Shown here piece by piece: positions 1-13,429 of a stretch of 64,000 nt of DNA. Each line of letters opens with the position of its first letter. The stretch's first letter is position 1. The position numbers were made by a program, and so were the translations under genes. The DNA is from Trochalopteron elliotii (taxonomy: Eukaryota; Chordata; Aves; Passeriformes; Leiothrichidae): positions 1,180,803 through 1,244,802 of the forward strand of contig JANPWX010000444.1 of the NCBI GenBank assembly GCA_024734555.1, given 5' to 3'. The notes under the pieces were generated by a model. It was not told where the DNA came from and searched no databases. It worked only from the letters and a program-made list of their open reading frames with translations.

Positions 1-3000
1 CTCTGCTAGAAAAACACACGAGGAATGAAAAAGGCAGGAAGTGCCTTTGAACTATTTTCAACCGGAAGAAAATATGTATAAGGTCAGTGATGGCTTGTTA
101 ATAATTTCTGTGAAGGAAGTGGGGAAGGGAATTACCAAAAATAAGGCTTTCTGAGAATCTGAATCCCTGATAAAGCAAGGAAAGTAAGTAATGGAAATGG
201 TGTTTATCTGTGTTTATCATCAGGTGACATGAAGTGTTCATCAGGTATCTTGAAAATTAATACAGGAAGGAATAGAACAAAACTTTTTGGGGAAAAATAT
301 GTCAAACGATTATGACTGGTCATCCATCACACAGGATCCTTAATTGTTGAGAAGGTTGGATAATGAGCTACTTCTACCAAAATGAGAATATTCTTTCGAA
401 TGCTGAATAAGGTAAGTCTTGGTAGGCCATGAAATAAATGATGTATTGGGTTATTCCTATTGTGGAAAGAATGAAAACTTTTGGCTGAGATGCCTGGATT
501 ATGCTGAGAAATGAAATACATTATTTGGACAAGTCTTCATGAAATAATAAATAAAACTAGAGAAATGGAAGCTAGAGGGTGTCAAACATTAGACTGACAT
601 CACATTACTGAGATCATGATAATGCATAAAACATTGATTCAATGCAAATGCTTATTGTCTGATGAAAATAAAATGCTTCTATTCCTTGTCAGGGATTTCC
701 ATGATGTACACTTGCACCCACTACCTGGATTAGTCATATTCCTCATACTACCTGTTGCAGAGCGGTGGAAAGTCTGTCTGTTGGTCTTCTGGGTCCTCAT
801 AATCTGCTAAGAGTATGTAAGGAACAAGGAGCCCAGGTATACCTAAGCTCAATTTTATTTGAAAACATTGTAAGTGAAGCAAAGTTATATAAAATGAGAC
901 TCTTTGTTGCTAGAAAATTTCCAGTGGATTTTTTCTGCTACAAAATTGAATATTCCTGCCCTGCCTTTCCCATCATTTTCCTGTAGAATGGAAATTGTAT
1001 TATCTTTTCAGCTCTAATCACGCATTTCTACTTGAGCAACGAAGACCAGTTTGGCTGTGTTATCCTGCTGTAGCCTTGCAAAACAATTTAAATCTGCATC
1101 CCTGAATTGTTCAAGGAATTTGAGGGAATGATTAAAAAAATTGTTCCAGTCCACCCTCTTTCTGATTTGATTTGATTTGATACAGAAGCATGTGTAGGTT
1201 AGGGAGCAGGATGGAACCTATGTGTTGAATCAATGAACTTTATTTTGTCACTAAGTGTTGTTTTGTTATGGGTACTCCTGAATTATGACTTATCATGTTT
1301 TAAACTTCTCTATCTAATAAACTATGATGATTAATATTATATGTATCTGAAACAAATTTCAACACAGTACATTTTCTCTTTTTTCCTCTCTTGAGAAAGT
1401 GTTCTTTTTACTTCTTGTTCTCCAAGTATGAGCTAATAACTTTATTTGAAATATATATCTCTAGTGAGATAGTTCTATCTATATGCATATGTATTATGTA
1501 TCCAAGGATAAAATTATGGTTGTCAGTATTTTTACCACTGTTCTCCATCCTGCTTCAACTGTGAGAGTACAGAGCAGTATATAGACACTGTTTTCTGTAT
1601 ATGATTTAGAAAAAATAAAATCCAGTCAGATAAAATTTGACTCAAAAAATTTTAGTCAGAGATCAAACAGGATTTTTCACTTCAGAGGCACTTTTTAAAG
1701 ATTGGTCTATTTCTGTTCTGGCTCCTTGTCTTGCTTTATTGCTTTTTGTTTCTCTCCTGTATTTAACTGATTAGGCTCGACCTTTCTCACTCTGGTTAAT
1801 GTGCTTTTATGATATGATAATTGACTCAAACCAAAATTTTCAGCCTGGTAGCACTATTTAAAAACACACAAGCAATACCAGGTCTTCTCTGTGAAAAGAT
1901 CTTTCCATCTTTCCAAAACAAAGCCTATCACTTACAAAGGAAAACATTTCAGTGTTGTCTTCAGGTAGAGAACATCAGGGTGATCCTTCTGTGATCCATT
2001 GTGTATATTAATTTACATTGTTCATACATATCATTTGTATGTTTGGGCAAAGAGTAGTGATACCCTGTGTTAAATCTCTCTGTGTGGAAGCCATATTTAA
2101 TACAACTGCGGGAAAGATGAAAATTAGATTATTAATGTAGCATTTAAGCGAGGAATTTTTGTGTGAATGACTCAGTTGCAGTAGCAATAGCAAATAATAA
2201 TAACATAAAGTGTTGGACTTACTATTTATAATTTACATTGCATTGAAAGAGGTATATCTGATGTATACAACGGCTATTTTAACAATCAAGTGTCAAGGCA
2301 AAAATTTCAGTTTTCCTTGATTTCATGATAAAATTACAGTTTTTCATATTTCATTTGGTGGAGCCTGGAGTGAGCAGTGTGATGGAGAAAAGGAGAAACT
2401 ACTGAAATACACAGAAAGAAGGGATGTCAATCAGTTATCTAAAGACACAGAATTTTTATGGGAGGTCTAGTTAAGGCCAAATAATTGCCTGTGAAAATGG
2501 TCACTCTCCTTCCTTAACCCACACTGGAAACTCTTAAGCTCATTTTCACCCTTCCAGTACTTTACTCTTGACTACAGAGAGTTGCTCAGTTAGATAAGCT
2601 AGCGTTACTAATAGAAATATTATGCTAATCCCTAGTGCATTCAGTATACATGAGTGTCTGTATATTTAATGTGAAAATTTGTCTTCTGCAGAATATGAAT
2701 ACTAGTCATTTGCCTCAGTTCAAGACCTTACCTTACAGTTCCGTACTCAGAGCTGTAGATAATCCTCCATTTTCTCTCTGAAAAAATATGGGTAAAATGA
2801 AGGTCCTATATTCTTGTTTTACATCCTCATACTACTTAGAATCTCAAGTCTCTAAATTAAAAAACAAAACAAACCAAAAACCACTGTACTGATACTTTGA
2901 ATTTTTTTCTACAAGATCTTACTTTTATATAATGCAAGACACTTTTTATCATGTCAAATGATGAAGTGTCTTTGGTCAGTATTGCACCAAAATTAATGTG

Positions 3001-3842
3001 GTTGATGAAAATTATAGTGTTGGTATTTTATTATACAAATGAAGAAAATTAAATTTTGAACCTCTTAATTCTGTAATATGAATTTAAATTTTTGATTTAA
3101 TAAATGTGTTTAGATATGTATTGATAGTGATGCGATTTTTTAATGTAAGTATTATAAAAATCTTCATTATGGACTACTTAGATAATAAAGTACAAAACTA
3201 TTTTTGAGACAAGTGGCTTGATTCTGCAGAACAACTGCCCGGTATACAAGATTTGGAATTTATTTGCTTAAGTTTTGGAAATTATGTATGGAGGTAATTT
3301 AAACCACAAGTCCTTCTTCTGCTTTTTCAGATTTGCTTTCAGGCTAGAAAGAGTAATTTGTTCTTTGCTGGTTTTAGTTTCTTGACATATTTTTGGAATC
3401 ACCTCATTCAAAATTGGGGAAAAAACTCCCACAAACAACCATCACCACTTCTTTTGAGGGGAGGGGTAATACAATATTTTCTTCTAGTAATTGTTGTATA
3501 ACTGTCTTAAGCAGCTCACATGGCATCATAGATATCCTCTTGTTTTTCAAAGTTTTTATTTATTCAGAGATCAAGAAGAAGCAACAAATAATATCAGAAA
3601 TTTTAAAAAAACACAACGTATTAAGCAAAAGAGCGCTGTTAAAATCTGCATCTCATAACTTAAGCAAAACTGGTCTTGACTAAAGAGGTATTTTGGGATT
3701 TGGAATCTCTGTGCTAACTAACATAGCTAGCTTCAGAAGTGGCAGGAAGAATGCACTATACCCTGCCAGCAGTTAAGGTAACACATACACAATCATTTGA
3801 AAAGTGGTAAAGGGTTAAATCAGCAGATTTTGTACTGTGCTT

Positions 3843-3867
3843 TAGAAGGAACCATGTGTTCCTTCTA
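3843..3867. repeat. Perfect 10-bp inverted repeat (hairpin)
   Basis: The arms tagaaggaac and gttccttcta are exact reverse complements separated by a 5-base loop. No flanking U-tract or gene gives it a role. Short perfect palindromes of this size can arise by chance in 64 kb. Confidence 0.6.
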
Positions 3868-6007
3868 ATTCTTCCCAAAGATTTTGCACCTAAAAGAAGC
3901 TGAACTGAGACTTGTCAGAAAAGACAGTGGCAGGAAAAGTGAGAGAAAAAGCAAAGAAGTTGATATGAGGTGACTAACAGGAGGTAAAAATCAGCAACTT
4001 GTGATTTTCATAATTTGGGGTTTTTATAGACTGAAGTTTCCCTGATGAAGGTTTGCTAGGGTTTGAATGTGTGCATAGAAAATGACAGGTCTGGTGTTCT
4101 TCGTTGTGTGCTAAGCAGAAATGATATGTGTAAGTCCAGGGTGGAGGAGTAAAAACCAGAAAATAGAAGGGGCTTGTGGAAGGTCAATAGCCCAATCATG
4201 AACAGGATGAAGATCTGTACCTTTCCATGCAGTGGCCTTTCTGCTGAAATACCCGGTTTGCCTATCTTTATTATATTGTTTAGAATAGATATCTAGAGGA
4301 TAGAAGGAGAAAACAGCACACCCAAGAAATCTAGTTGAATTATTTTATTAGCTCACCTCCAACACCCTTTTGAACACACCTTGTAAAGCTGGCATTATCT
4401 GACACATGTGAAAAGAAAAATTGACTGGTTTTCCCCATAAAGTGTAATACAGCAGCTGGCTGAAAACTGTGAGGGAAGGATACAGGAATAGTCTTAGTGA
4501 GTACAGAAAGCTATTAAGGTACACATAAAGTAGACTCCTGGAAAAACCAAGTTCTAGGAGGTTAGCAGGTGAGAGCATCAGTAAAACACTCTCTTCAGAC
4601 ATCCACTGCATATGGATGTGTACAAATATACACCAACATAAAACAAATAAACAAACAACCCCCCACCAAAATATGAAAGTATCAAAATATCATACACAGA
4701 TCAAACTACATATATTTGATAAATAAAAGTGAGATTATTTTATCCAGCACTAATAAAAAAATATGTATTTCTTCAGCTTTCCAATATCTGAATTAACCAG
4801 AGATATTGCATTATACATGGAGATTAGACCAGAACTGAATTCAGCAGAAAGCGAGAAAGACATAGAATTTTAAGTAGTTCTGTGATACTGCAGCCTGTGT
4901 GACTGCTCTGAAGATTTGCTGCCCCTAATGAATAATGCATAGAGTGTGATTTCTTTCAAGGGAATAATAGGCTATCTAATGAAAACTTTGAAGGGGGTTG
5001 CAATTTACCTGCCTGAAGTGAACTAAAAAGAAAAAAATCTAGATATCTCATTATCAAACAAAAGAATATCAACCCTAAAAACAGGGTTTTAAAAAAGAAA
5101 AGAAAGCTTATTTTCTTAGTTTCCGGTTATTCTCTCACTCTTTTTTTTTTTTTTGTCTGAATATGCTGCATTAAAAATTACACATTTCCCATGTTAAAAA
5201 CAAAAGAAGTTTTCAACTCACCAGATAAAAATCTTTTTTATTTCTATATTGAGATAAAAACATGAATGACAAGATGTTGTAGTATGCTCCTAAAAGCTAA
5301 TTTCAATATGCTGCCCATCAGTGATATAAGGACATATACTACTTATTTTATACACTTTTTTCCTTTGTCTTTTCTTCTTCCTTAACTTTCAAATCAGGGG
5401 TGAGTTTACTGGAATGTGTTTATTGCATACTACACTTGATACTTATAGTTTTGTCTGAAAATGTATGGATAGTAAAATAACAAAGTGTCAGGTAAGTAAA
5501 ATTAAGAAGAATCAATATGTCTGCTGTGTTTAACATGAAGATTTTTATTCATGTGTAAAGAGCCTGACGCTCTTCATTGACTTCCTTGCACATGTGTGTC
5601 ATAAAGCAGTAGAGAAGGGAATGCAATCTATAACATCAACCATTCTGGAAAAATTCCTGAAAGGATTAACATAATTACTGAATAGACTAGAAGGCTGAAA
5701 GAATATGCTTGTGTGGGATAATCACAACTACTTATTCTGAGTGAATTGGATGGCAGGTACTTTAGTATAAAAATAGTGGCTTGTTTTGGTTTTGTAATTA
5801 TTGTGGTAAGAGGTAAGCATTTAAAAGACATCAGAAATCTACACTAAATGAGTGTCAAAACAGAACATATTATTTCACATAGAAACACCCTTGCAGTGCT
5901 GATCGGCACAGAGTGAACCCTGCTCTGTAATCTAGTCCCTATGCTCTGCCTCTGCACATCCTAAAAAGTCAGCTTTGAACTGCAATTGATTGGAAGGTAT
6001 TTGGGGA

Positions 6008-6223
6008 TTACTTGGTTTGTTGACACACAGAATATTTTGCCCACAACAACAGCTTTGTTAAAGGTACTGCAAAGGAATCCAGTTCTTTCACAATTTCAAC
6101 TGCTTTTGTCAGCTCTACAGTAATATAAAATCTGGATGAAAACCTCCATGCAAAACCTTGTATCCAAGCAGTGGCTAAGTTTCTTACTCTGGAAGGAAGT
6201 AGTTCATGGACCATCATTTCTAC
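6008..6223 (-). other. Exon-like open stretch, unidentified
   Basis: On the minus strand a plausible 3' splice site (pyrimidine-containing tract ending in tttcag, with the AG at 6225-6224) is followed by 71 open codons and a TAA. Codon choice (GAA, GAG, GCA, CTG, GTG) and composition, including three Trp and pieces such as VRNLATAWIQGFAW, look more protein-like than typical AT-rich background translations. No family was recognised, no partner exon is visible, and the open frame also extends 15 codons upstream of the proposed splice site. Chance remains the simpler explanation; a decayed pseudogene exon is the alternative. Confidence 0.15.
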
Positions 6224-9039
6224 CTGAAATTTAGTAAAACTAGCTGTGCAAAAAAGCAACCATATCATCCCTACTTATTTGCACTTACTTAAGTATAGAA
6301 AAGTAATAAGTGGCCAGAATCCACTTTACAAATTAATATTAAAAAACTCCATTTTTTTTTAATGCAACGTAGAAATTCACTTCAAGATTAAAAAACCCAA
6401 AAACATTATCTGCATATAGTAACAGAAAAATACAGAGTTTTTATAATTGATTGTAAGACAGATTCTGTGACAATGACATTAAAGAGCTGTTAGAGGATTT
6501 ATCTATTTTTTGTAATAGCTTCAGGTAGAAACAGTTTTTCCAGTTGCAGAGTTGCTCAAATATATTTTTTTTTAAATTTTAAAATTACCCTTCCCCTTGG
6601 CTCTTTATTAATAATTAACTACTCTTTGAATAATTTTGTTCATGTAATATATACAGTATATTTTCCTATTGTCTGGATAGAACAAGATATAAAGAACACA
6701 GAAAATTATGATCAAAAGAAAAACAGGACTTAGAAATTATAGTAATTTGTCTTCAGCTCTACATTTCTATGCTGCAGAGAAATATGGTTTCTGCAGAAAA
6801 AGGGACAGGGGACACACCAAAACATAGTACTCAGGCATTGGATCCTATATATGCTAGAAGTGGTCCAAGTTGTTCCAGAACCATTCAGGGCCTTATAAGT
6901 GACTTTCAAAAAATGACTAGTTTAACTCAGTTTAATCTGTCTTTCATCACATTTACAACATTTATGTGTATATGAGAAAACAGAGGATTAAAATGAAATG
7001 TATTTTTTCTACATTTACTAAAAATTAACCAAAGAAGAAAATTTCAGCTAACATTGGGAAGACATATATATTATTCTTTATAGCTGAATAACCTGTTTGG
7101 CATTTAGAATTTTATATACGGGAAGTTCTGCTCTGTGAGAAGTTAAACTGAAAATGAACATGTCTGAGGACAAAGCACAGCACTATGCAATATGTGGACT
7201 CTATGTAATTCCTCCTGACATAATGAAATTTATTAAGCATATTTTCCATAAATAGCAGTTAAACTACAGTTCCTAAGAATGTAATGAGCTCGTGTTCTCC
7301 ATCAAAAGCTAAGTGGGTGATTAATTATCAACAGAAAACATGAGAAAATTTCATCAGTAGCTTAGAGCTGGTGTTAGATGGTTGTTTATATATAGTAATG
7401 TCAGTTTTATGTATTATCTTACTATATCTCTACATAAATTGATACAAATTCTAAAGTTTTATATAGTTAAATAGCAAAATTCAATTTATATAGAAATTCT
7501 GAAATAAACTGATAATATCATTAGCCCTGAAGTGTATGAGCTTTCTTCTTTTTTCTAGATCTCCTGGTATATCAGACAGTAGATCACTCACAAGATTAAA
7601 GCTATTTGATGGGGATGATTCAGAAAAAAGTAGCTGATAGAGTTGCTTATTTTTATCATATATATATTACTATTTACCCTCAACTCAAGCTTTCTAATTT
7701 GATATGTTTTCTTAAAAGATTGTTCACTGTCATGGTAACACGTTTTGTGCAGAGATATTTTAGGAGGCCTGCTGTTTTACTCTTTTCTCTGTGTGTTAAT
7801 TAGTGCACATAGGCATTTTCATATAAATAGCTTAGTCATCTCTAAAGTGGGTATGTGAGTTGAAACCCCAGAGGTGCAGTTTCAAGTTGAATCACTGGAT
7901 GTGGTGATGCAGTATGTAATACAGGCCGACAACTAGGAATTTACTGTTGTACTCAATGTCAAGCCATGCTAAACAAAAGAGAAGGAAAGGTGTTGTTTTG
8001 AAAGTATTCACTTGCCAGGGAAGAGTGGTGGGCTTTCCAGAAGTGCTCAGTTCTGATCTCAACAGCTACTGAAACTGATGTAGAATTCATGAACTCCAAA
8101 CGAATTCCTCCTAAAATGAGAGGAGCAAAACTCTCAGGGTTATCAGTGGTGCAATGTCAGACAAATTGGTGTTTGCCAGACAATGGCACTATCTGCACCT
8201 TATGAAGCATAATTGTTGCTTCATGGCACACCTGAGATTTATTGTCTTCAAGTTATGTCTCTAACAGGCTTCTTTTAATAAGCTGTTAAGTGTGTACTTC
8301 TAACAAGGCACTGTCACAAAATCATGTCCCATGGGGTAAATATAAAACTATTATTGTTTCTGTCTCAGCTTTTAAACAGGAATCAAAACCAATGATGTAG
8401 CAAATTACATTAAGTTACAAATTACAATTAAAATTTGTATACCAGCTTTGATGTTCACATTTCACTCTTGTTAAGGGGAGCTGGGCCACCTTGGAGTCAG
8501 TGAACATTTCTTTCTTGTGTCTGCAGGACTGCCCATCCTGTACCATCCTCCTGACTCTGTGAGTCTAGTCCCCTGTAGACCATTCTTTCTGTAGGAACTG
8601 ATATGATAAATATTTTAACATTTATTTTGAGGATATATCCAGTGATCAGTGCCATAGAAACACCTCTTCCTTCTCTCCTTTCACCCCACTTTTTAGAGTG
8701 AATGATCCACTTACTCTCCTGGATAATCAAGAAGTACGGAAGCAAGATAAATCAATGAGCCGGAGCTTGTTTTACAGCTGTCTTTAATGTGTATAGACAC
8801 TAAAGGCTGATCTGTCTGTTTTATTGGTCTACATATGTGCTCATATGATGTGTAGGCTGTTGTTATGCAATCAATTTGTTCTGCATATCTTGTGTGGTAA
8901 TACTACTGCTTGCATTTAATGAATTTATAAAGACTGTTAATAAAGATTTACAAGAAGCCCTCACTTCTTTAACAATTACCACCCTTTCCAGTAATATAAA
9001 TTCTTGTCCAGAGTTTTTTCAGAATGTTTTGTTCTCTAG

Positions 9040-9542
9040 TCATAGAATCCTAGAATGGTTTGAGTTGGAAAGGATCATAAATATTATGTAATTCTAGCCT
9101 TCCCAGTCTCAACCATTCCTGGGAAGGGAAAACTTTCACTAACCAGATTGTTCAGAGCTCTGTCCAGCCTGGCCTCAAACACCTCCAGGGATGGACCAGC
9201 CACAACTTCTTTGGGTAACCTGTTTACAGTGCCTCTTCACCTTCACAGTATAGAATTTCTTCCTAATATCTTATATAAACCTACTCTACAATGGTTTGAA
9301 ACCACTCCCTTGTCCTGTCACTATGTGCCCTTGTAGAAATTGTCTCTCCATCTTTTTTGTAGCCTACCTTCAGGTACTGGGAGGCCTCCATTCAGTCACT
9401 CTGGAGCTTTTTCTTCTCCAGGCTGAGCAGCCCCAAGTCTCTCAGCCTTTTGTTGTAGGAGAGGTGCTCCATCCCTCTAATCATCTTGCTGGCTTCCTCT
9501 GGACTTGCTCTAACAGATCAATGTCCTTCCGGTGCCTTTTGT
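9040..9542 (-). mobile_element. CR1 LINE 3' fragment
   Basis: The block opens with the reverse complement of the CR1 3' terminus (catagaatcc tagaatggtt) and continues through the familiar CR1 landmarks in reverse order: the cctccagggatgg segment near 9182, the CCTTGTCCTGTCACTA-like segment near 9308, and the ggctgagcagccccaa segment near 9420. CR1 elements are 5'-truncated non-LTR retrotransposons that dominate bird interspersed repeats. About 500 bases of the 3' end of ORF2 and the 3' UTR are kept. The frames are broken, so the copy is dead. Confidence 0.93.
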
Positions 9543-10806
9543 AATGACATTTTTTCTTTTCATACTAAAGAATAAGTGGGAAGTAGGTTCCATATGCCTT
9601 TTTTTTTGTCTAAACTATATTTTTTAATATTTTCTTCTTTCAGATTACATCTAGTCCTATAAACAGAATATTAATAAACATATATTACAGAAACTTGTAT
9701 ATTGGAATGAAGCCTATTTGCTTGCTTTTTAAGTAATTCAAAATGGCTACTGCAGGATTTGTAGTAAATAATTAATGCACAACAGTAAATCTGAAAATGT
9801 GTAATAATTTAACCCTGGTCTTGAACAGAATCAGTCTTCTTCTGCAGGTCTAACTGGAGTGTCAAATTGCTGTTCTCACAGCCATTATTAGACAAGTATG
9901 TACAGGTGCATGTCTTCAGAAATCCAGCAAATATTTTTTCAACTACAATATAGCAAAGGTTTGCAGGAGTTTATGAGTGGAGGCAACCGTTTTGTTCTGA
10001 TTAGCTGAGCTGCAAACAGCATTCACATCATGTCTGTATGACTCTAAAATTCTATTTAGCAAGAATAACTAAAGCACAGGTCTTCAGAGACAGCAATGTT
10101 GTTAAGATAAAGTACTCCGTAAAAATATTAAGGGTTGGTTCTCTTCAAAAAGATATTGAAAAACAGTGCAATAAGGTGTTTTCAACAAGAAAATTGCAAA
10201 TATCTAATATGCATGACAGCACAACATCAGGAATATAATTCTAGATCACTAGCCTTGCTTCCAGAATGCCATAATATATCTTACCTGTCTGTCCCTCTCC
10301 TGCATTCATTTTATTCAGGTAATAGCTCAGACACAGACTGAGTCTCAAGTCTCTCAACCTATGGTCTGTAAAATGAAGATTTAAGCATTGCTTATTTAAG
10401 CATTCTCTTTCTGTGTTTGCTATTTACTATAATTTTTTTCTTGTTTATGTGTGTTGCACCTGACATAACCAGGTTCCATTTTCTCATAGGTATATATGGG
10501 TGCAGCAATGAGAAAGGAAAATTGTCTCAGCTTCCAAAGGATTGGCTATATTTTCTTCTTTAATGAAAACAATCTCACATTATTAAAGCTAGTTGAGTAA
10601 CTATGAAGGATGATGCTCAAATCTTTGCTGCAGATACAGGAATATAAATGCCAGCTATATAATCAACATAGTCTAGGTATTTGCTACTGTGATGATACCA
10701 CCCAATGCCATGTGAAAGCTTTTTGCTCAAAACCTTCACCAACCACTGTATCTTCATGTCTAGCAGTATTTGCAAATTTGAGTAAAAGTTGTTGAACACT
10801 TTTTTA
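9543..10806. other. AT-rich non-coding DNA, no gene seen
   Basis: This is the spacer between the CR1 copy and the TTCC microsatellite. Short open frames here are AT-driven and have no recognisable product. Confidence 0.6.
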
Positions 10807-10854
10807 TTCCTTCCTTCCTTCCTTCCTTCCTTCCTTCCTTCCTTCCTTCCTTCC
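10807..10854. repeat. (TTCC)12 microsatellite
   Basis: Twelve uninterrupted TTCC units, 48 bases. Uninterrupted tetranucleotide arrays of this length are usually length-polymorphic. On the minus strand it gives spurious Gly/Arg/Lys/Glu repeat ORFs. Confidence 0.98.
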
Positions 10855-12434
10855 ATCTTGAAAATACAAGATACAAGTTTTCCAGTATGAATTTTTTTAA
10901 AAGAAGATAGAAATCTACATTCAATTTAAAGACATTTGAAAAAAAAAAATCAAAAAGAAAAGGAAACGTTGTTTGGAGGAGTGCCAAATTCTGTTCACCC
11001 CAAATGGCTTTTGTGGGGTTTTTACTTATTTATTTTGTTTGCTAGTTTTGAGAAGTTCATAGAAGCAATTCTCTTCATTTTGGGTCGGTTTTCTACATGA
11101 CCAGTGAAATGAACAGTCAGCTTTTTGCATACCACCTTTCTATGCCAGTTGTCAATCTGCCACTATGGTACTAATGCTGTTTAAACAAAGCTGGTTCTGT
11201 TTCACTGCCGGCAGCTGAGCCACTGAGTTGTAATGATGGGAACTGGAATCAGCTCTTCCCTGGAAAATGAAGCAGTGACTCTGAACAGGAACTTGGCTAA
11301 CTACATAAATGTGCCATATTTGCATAATGAATTTTTAATGTGAAGCATTTCAGATAAAAATTCATTATTTCTATGAATCATAAATAAAAAGTATATGGCC
11401 AATTTAAACATGGTCAGCAAGAAACTGTTCTTGCCTGTATAATAAATGGTAAGAAGTGTGAATACATAATTAAAAGCAGCTTACAGTACCATGACTTTTA
11501 GAAAAGCAGCCAGACTGGTATAGCTGCCAGTGGCAAACCCACTTTATTTCATTTAATAAGCTTTTAGTTGTTGGATCTTGCCCAGTCTCACAGAACATCA
11601 GACTTAGCCAAACACATTTCTTATTTACAAAATAAATGCAAAAACTCTTTGGGACCTCCTTCCCATTTACAGTTTTTTAATTAGATGGTGAGCAAGACAG
11701 CAGAAATGATCCATAAACTAATTGCAAAGTATTTTGACTTCTGAATCAGGGGAATTAAAATTCCATTAAGTTATGTACAAAGCTATAACAGAATTTAGAG
11801 AAACATATGCATAAGGGCAATTCCTCTCATGATGGGAATGTCTAAACATCACACTCTACAATTTCTTCCTCTTTGAGGTTCAGATTTGGTATTTCATTCA
11901 GCTACAACCAGGTGGTAAATATTTACTTCCGGCAATGCTTATTTGGATTAAATGACTTTGTAACTGACAACAGCTAATTGAAAACAGCTTGGGATCACCC
12001 AACACACTCTAAACTAATCTAACTTAGGTTGTAAAAGTCTGTGATACTCTGCTGTCTGATGTGCAGGTCAATTGTAGAGGAAGTCAAGCAAGATTAACAG
12101 ATGGCTCAGAGATTGCTACAGGGAAGAAGGGTCTCAGATGCTCATATCTTATAAGGTGAGCAGAGAATTCTCCTGGTAGGTAGATTTCACCTGAGTACCC
12201 AGGAGAGCCTTCCAATCTTCAAGCTGGCATGAATGGTAAGAGCTGTGAAGGATGCTCCCGTAACAGCCAGATTTAACATGAGGGATGAGCTGGCCTTTAC
12301 AACATGTTATGAAAAATACACAGCCTTTCATTTCCTTACAGACTTCACAAAGTGGTGTGTCCTGGAAGATGAGTCTTCTTACTTGCTTTTCATATGAAAA
12401 CCATTTTATAGTCATGATTATCTTGTCTATTTTT
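10855..12434. other. Non-coding DNA, possible conserved patch near 11.2-11.5 kb
   Basis: No gene seen. The patch at about 11200-11500 lacks repeats and low-complexity runs and holds an exact POU octamer (atttgcat, 11318-11325) directly followed by a TAAT-type motif. That is suggestive of a conserved non-coding element but cannot be tested without alignment. Confidence 0.35.
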
Positions 12435-12654
12435 AGAAGGGATCTTAGGAAAAATTCCTTCCCTGAAAGGGTAGTAAATCATTGGAACTGTGTACCCATG
12501 GAAGTGGTAAAGTCACCAACCCTGGACGTAAAAAATCTGTAGACACAGCCCTTAGGTCCATGGTTTAGTGGTGGACTTGGCAGTATTGGGCTTATGGTTG
12601 GACTAGATGATCTCCAGAGACCCCTTCAAACCCCAATCCTTCTGTGAATCTGTG
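12435..12654 (+). mobile_element. CR1 LINE 3' end
   Basis: CR1 landmarks appear in forward order: a degenerate cttccctga segment, an accctgga segment, the ccatggtttagtggtgg segment typical of some CR1 subfamilies, the ggttggactagatgatct segment near 12596, and a terminal ttctgtgaatctgtg. About 220 bases remain, heavily 5'-truncated and diverged, with no coding capacity. Confidence 0.9.
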
Positions 12655-13429
12655 TTAGCACAGTAACATCTTCTCTCGAAATGGGAAACCAAATCTTCAC
12701 TTTCAACATGCAGTTACTCCATGGATGTAACTTTTGCATGCTTTATTTTCTCTTCTCTTTTTCTTTCTCCATTATCGCTAAGATTTTTTTCCTAGCTCTT
12801 TTGATACTGGAGAAGTGAAACATCTTTTGAGCCTCTTCCGTTGTAATATCAAAAGGTTTGTCTAATTTATAACTTTTTTGAATTTTGGTAAGCTGTTCTG
12901 CAGTTCCAGGTGCTCCTAGGTTTTTGTTTCGAAATAGAATTTTGTAGTTTGCAGGAGAGGGTATAATACACTGTATGATTAAATGAAATTATATGTGCTG
13001 AAGGTGTGCTAGGTGTTTGCTATAAAATTTTGAAATTTCTTGCTTTTTTGCAAGAATATGAGCTCTTTTAAGACCATCCTTTGCAACACCTCTGTTGCTG
13101 AAAAGCAGTAGAGATTTTTCCTTGTTTAAACAAATCTCATTAATACAATGTGAGTACTTTTATTCCTATATTAGTAAATGGACGAAGCCTTGAAAACATC
13201 GAGGAGAGTTTCCTCAGAGACCAATACTGCAAATACTGTTGCTAGGAAACCATTTTTATTTGTTTTCCTTCAAAATTACTAAATCACTTTATGCCTGGTT
13301 TCAAAGACACTTGGAAAGATAGGAAAGGAAGGGAATGCATTTCAGAAGTCTTACCTCTTCTCTCCTTTTCTTTCTGATATGAGGAGAGCAATGAATTACT
13401 ACAATGTGGTGGGATTCAGGGGAACACAT
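12655..13429. other. Non-coding DNA, no gene seen
   Basis: AT-rich spacer with pyrimidine-rich stretches (around 12740-12780) and no recognisable repeat or ORF. Confidence 0.55.

Larger units (their letters stand above)
1..9039. other. AT-rich unique DNA, no gene recognised
   Basis: Stops are frequent in all six frames and no open frame here has recognisable domains. No LINE, SINE or LTR was recognised. Small items seen are a TTTGA-type pentamer run near 1163-1181, a 10-bp perfect hairpin at 3843-3867, a T-run at 5141-5154, and an exon-like open stretch on the minus strand at 6008-6223, listed separately. It could be intergenic or intronic; the sequence does not decide. Confidence 0.6.

Noticed and set aside
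10617..10987. Minus-strand ORFs with Gly-Arg-Lys-Glu repeats
   Set aside because: Direct translation of the (TTCC)12 microsatellite.
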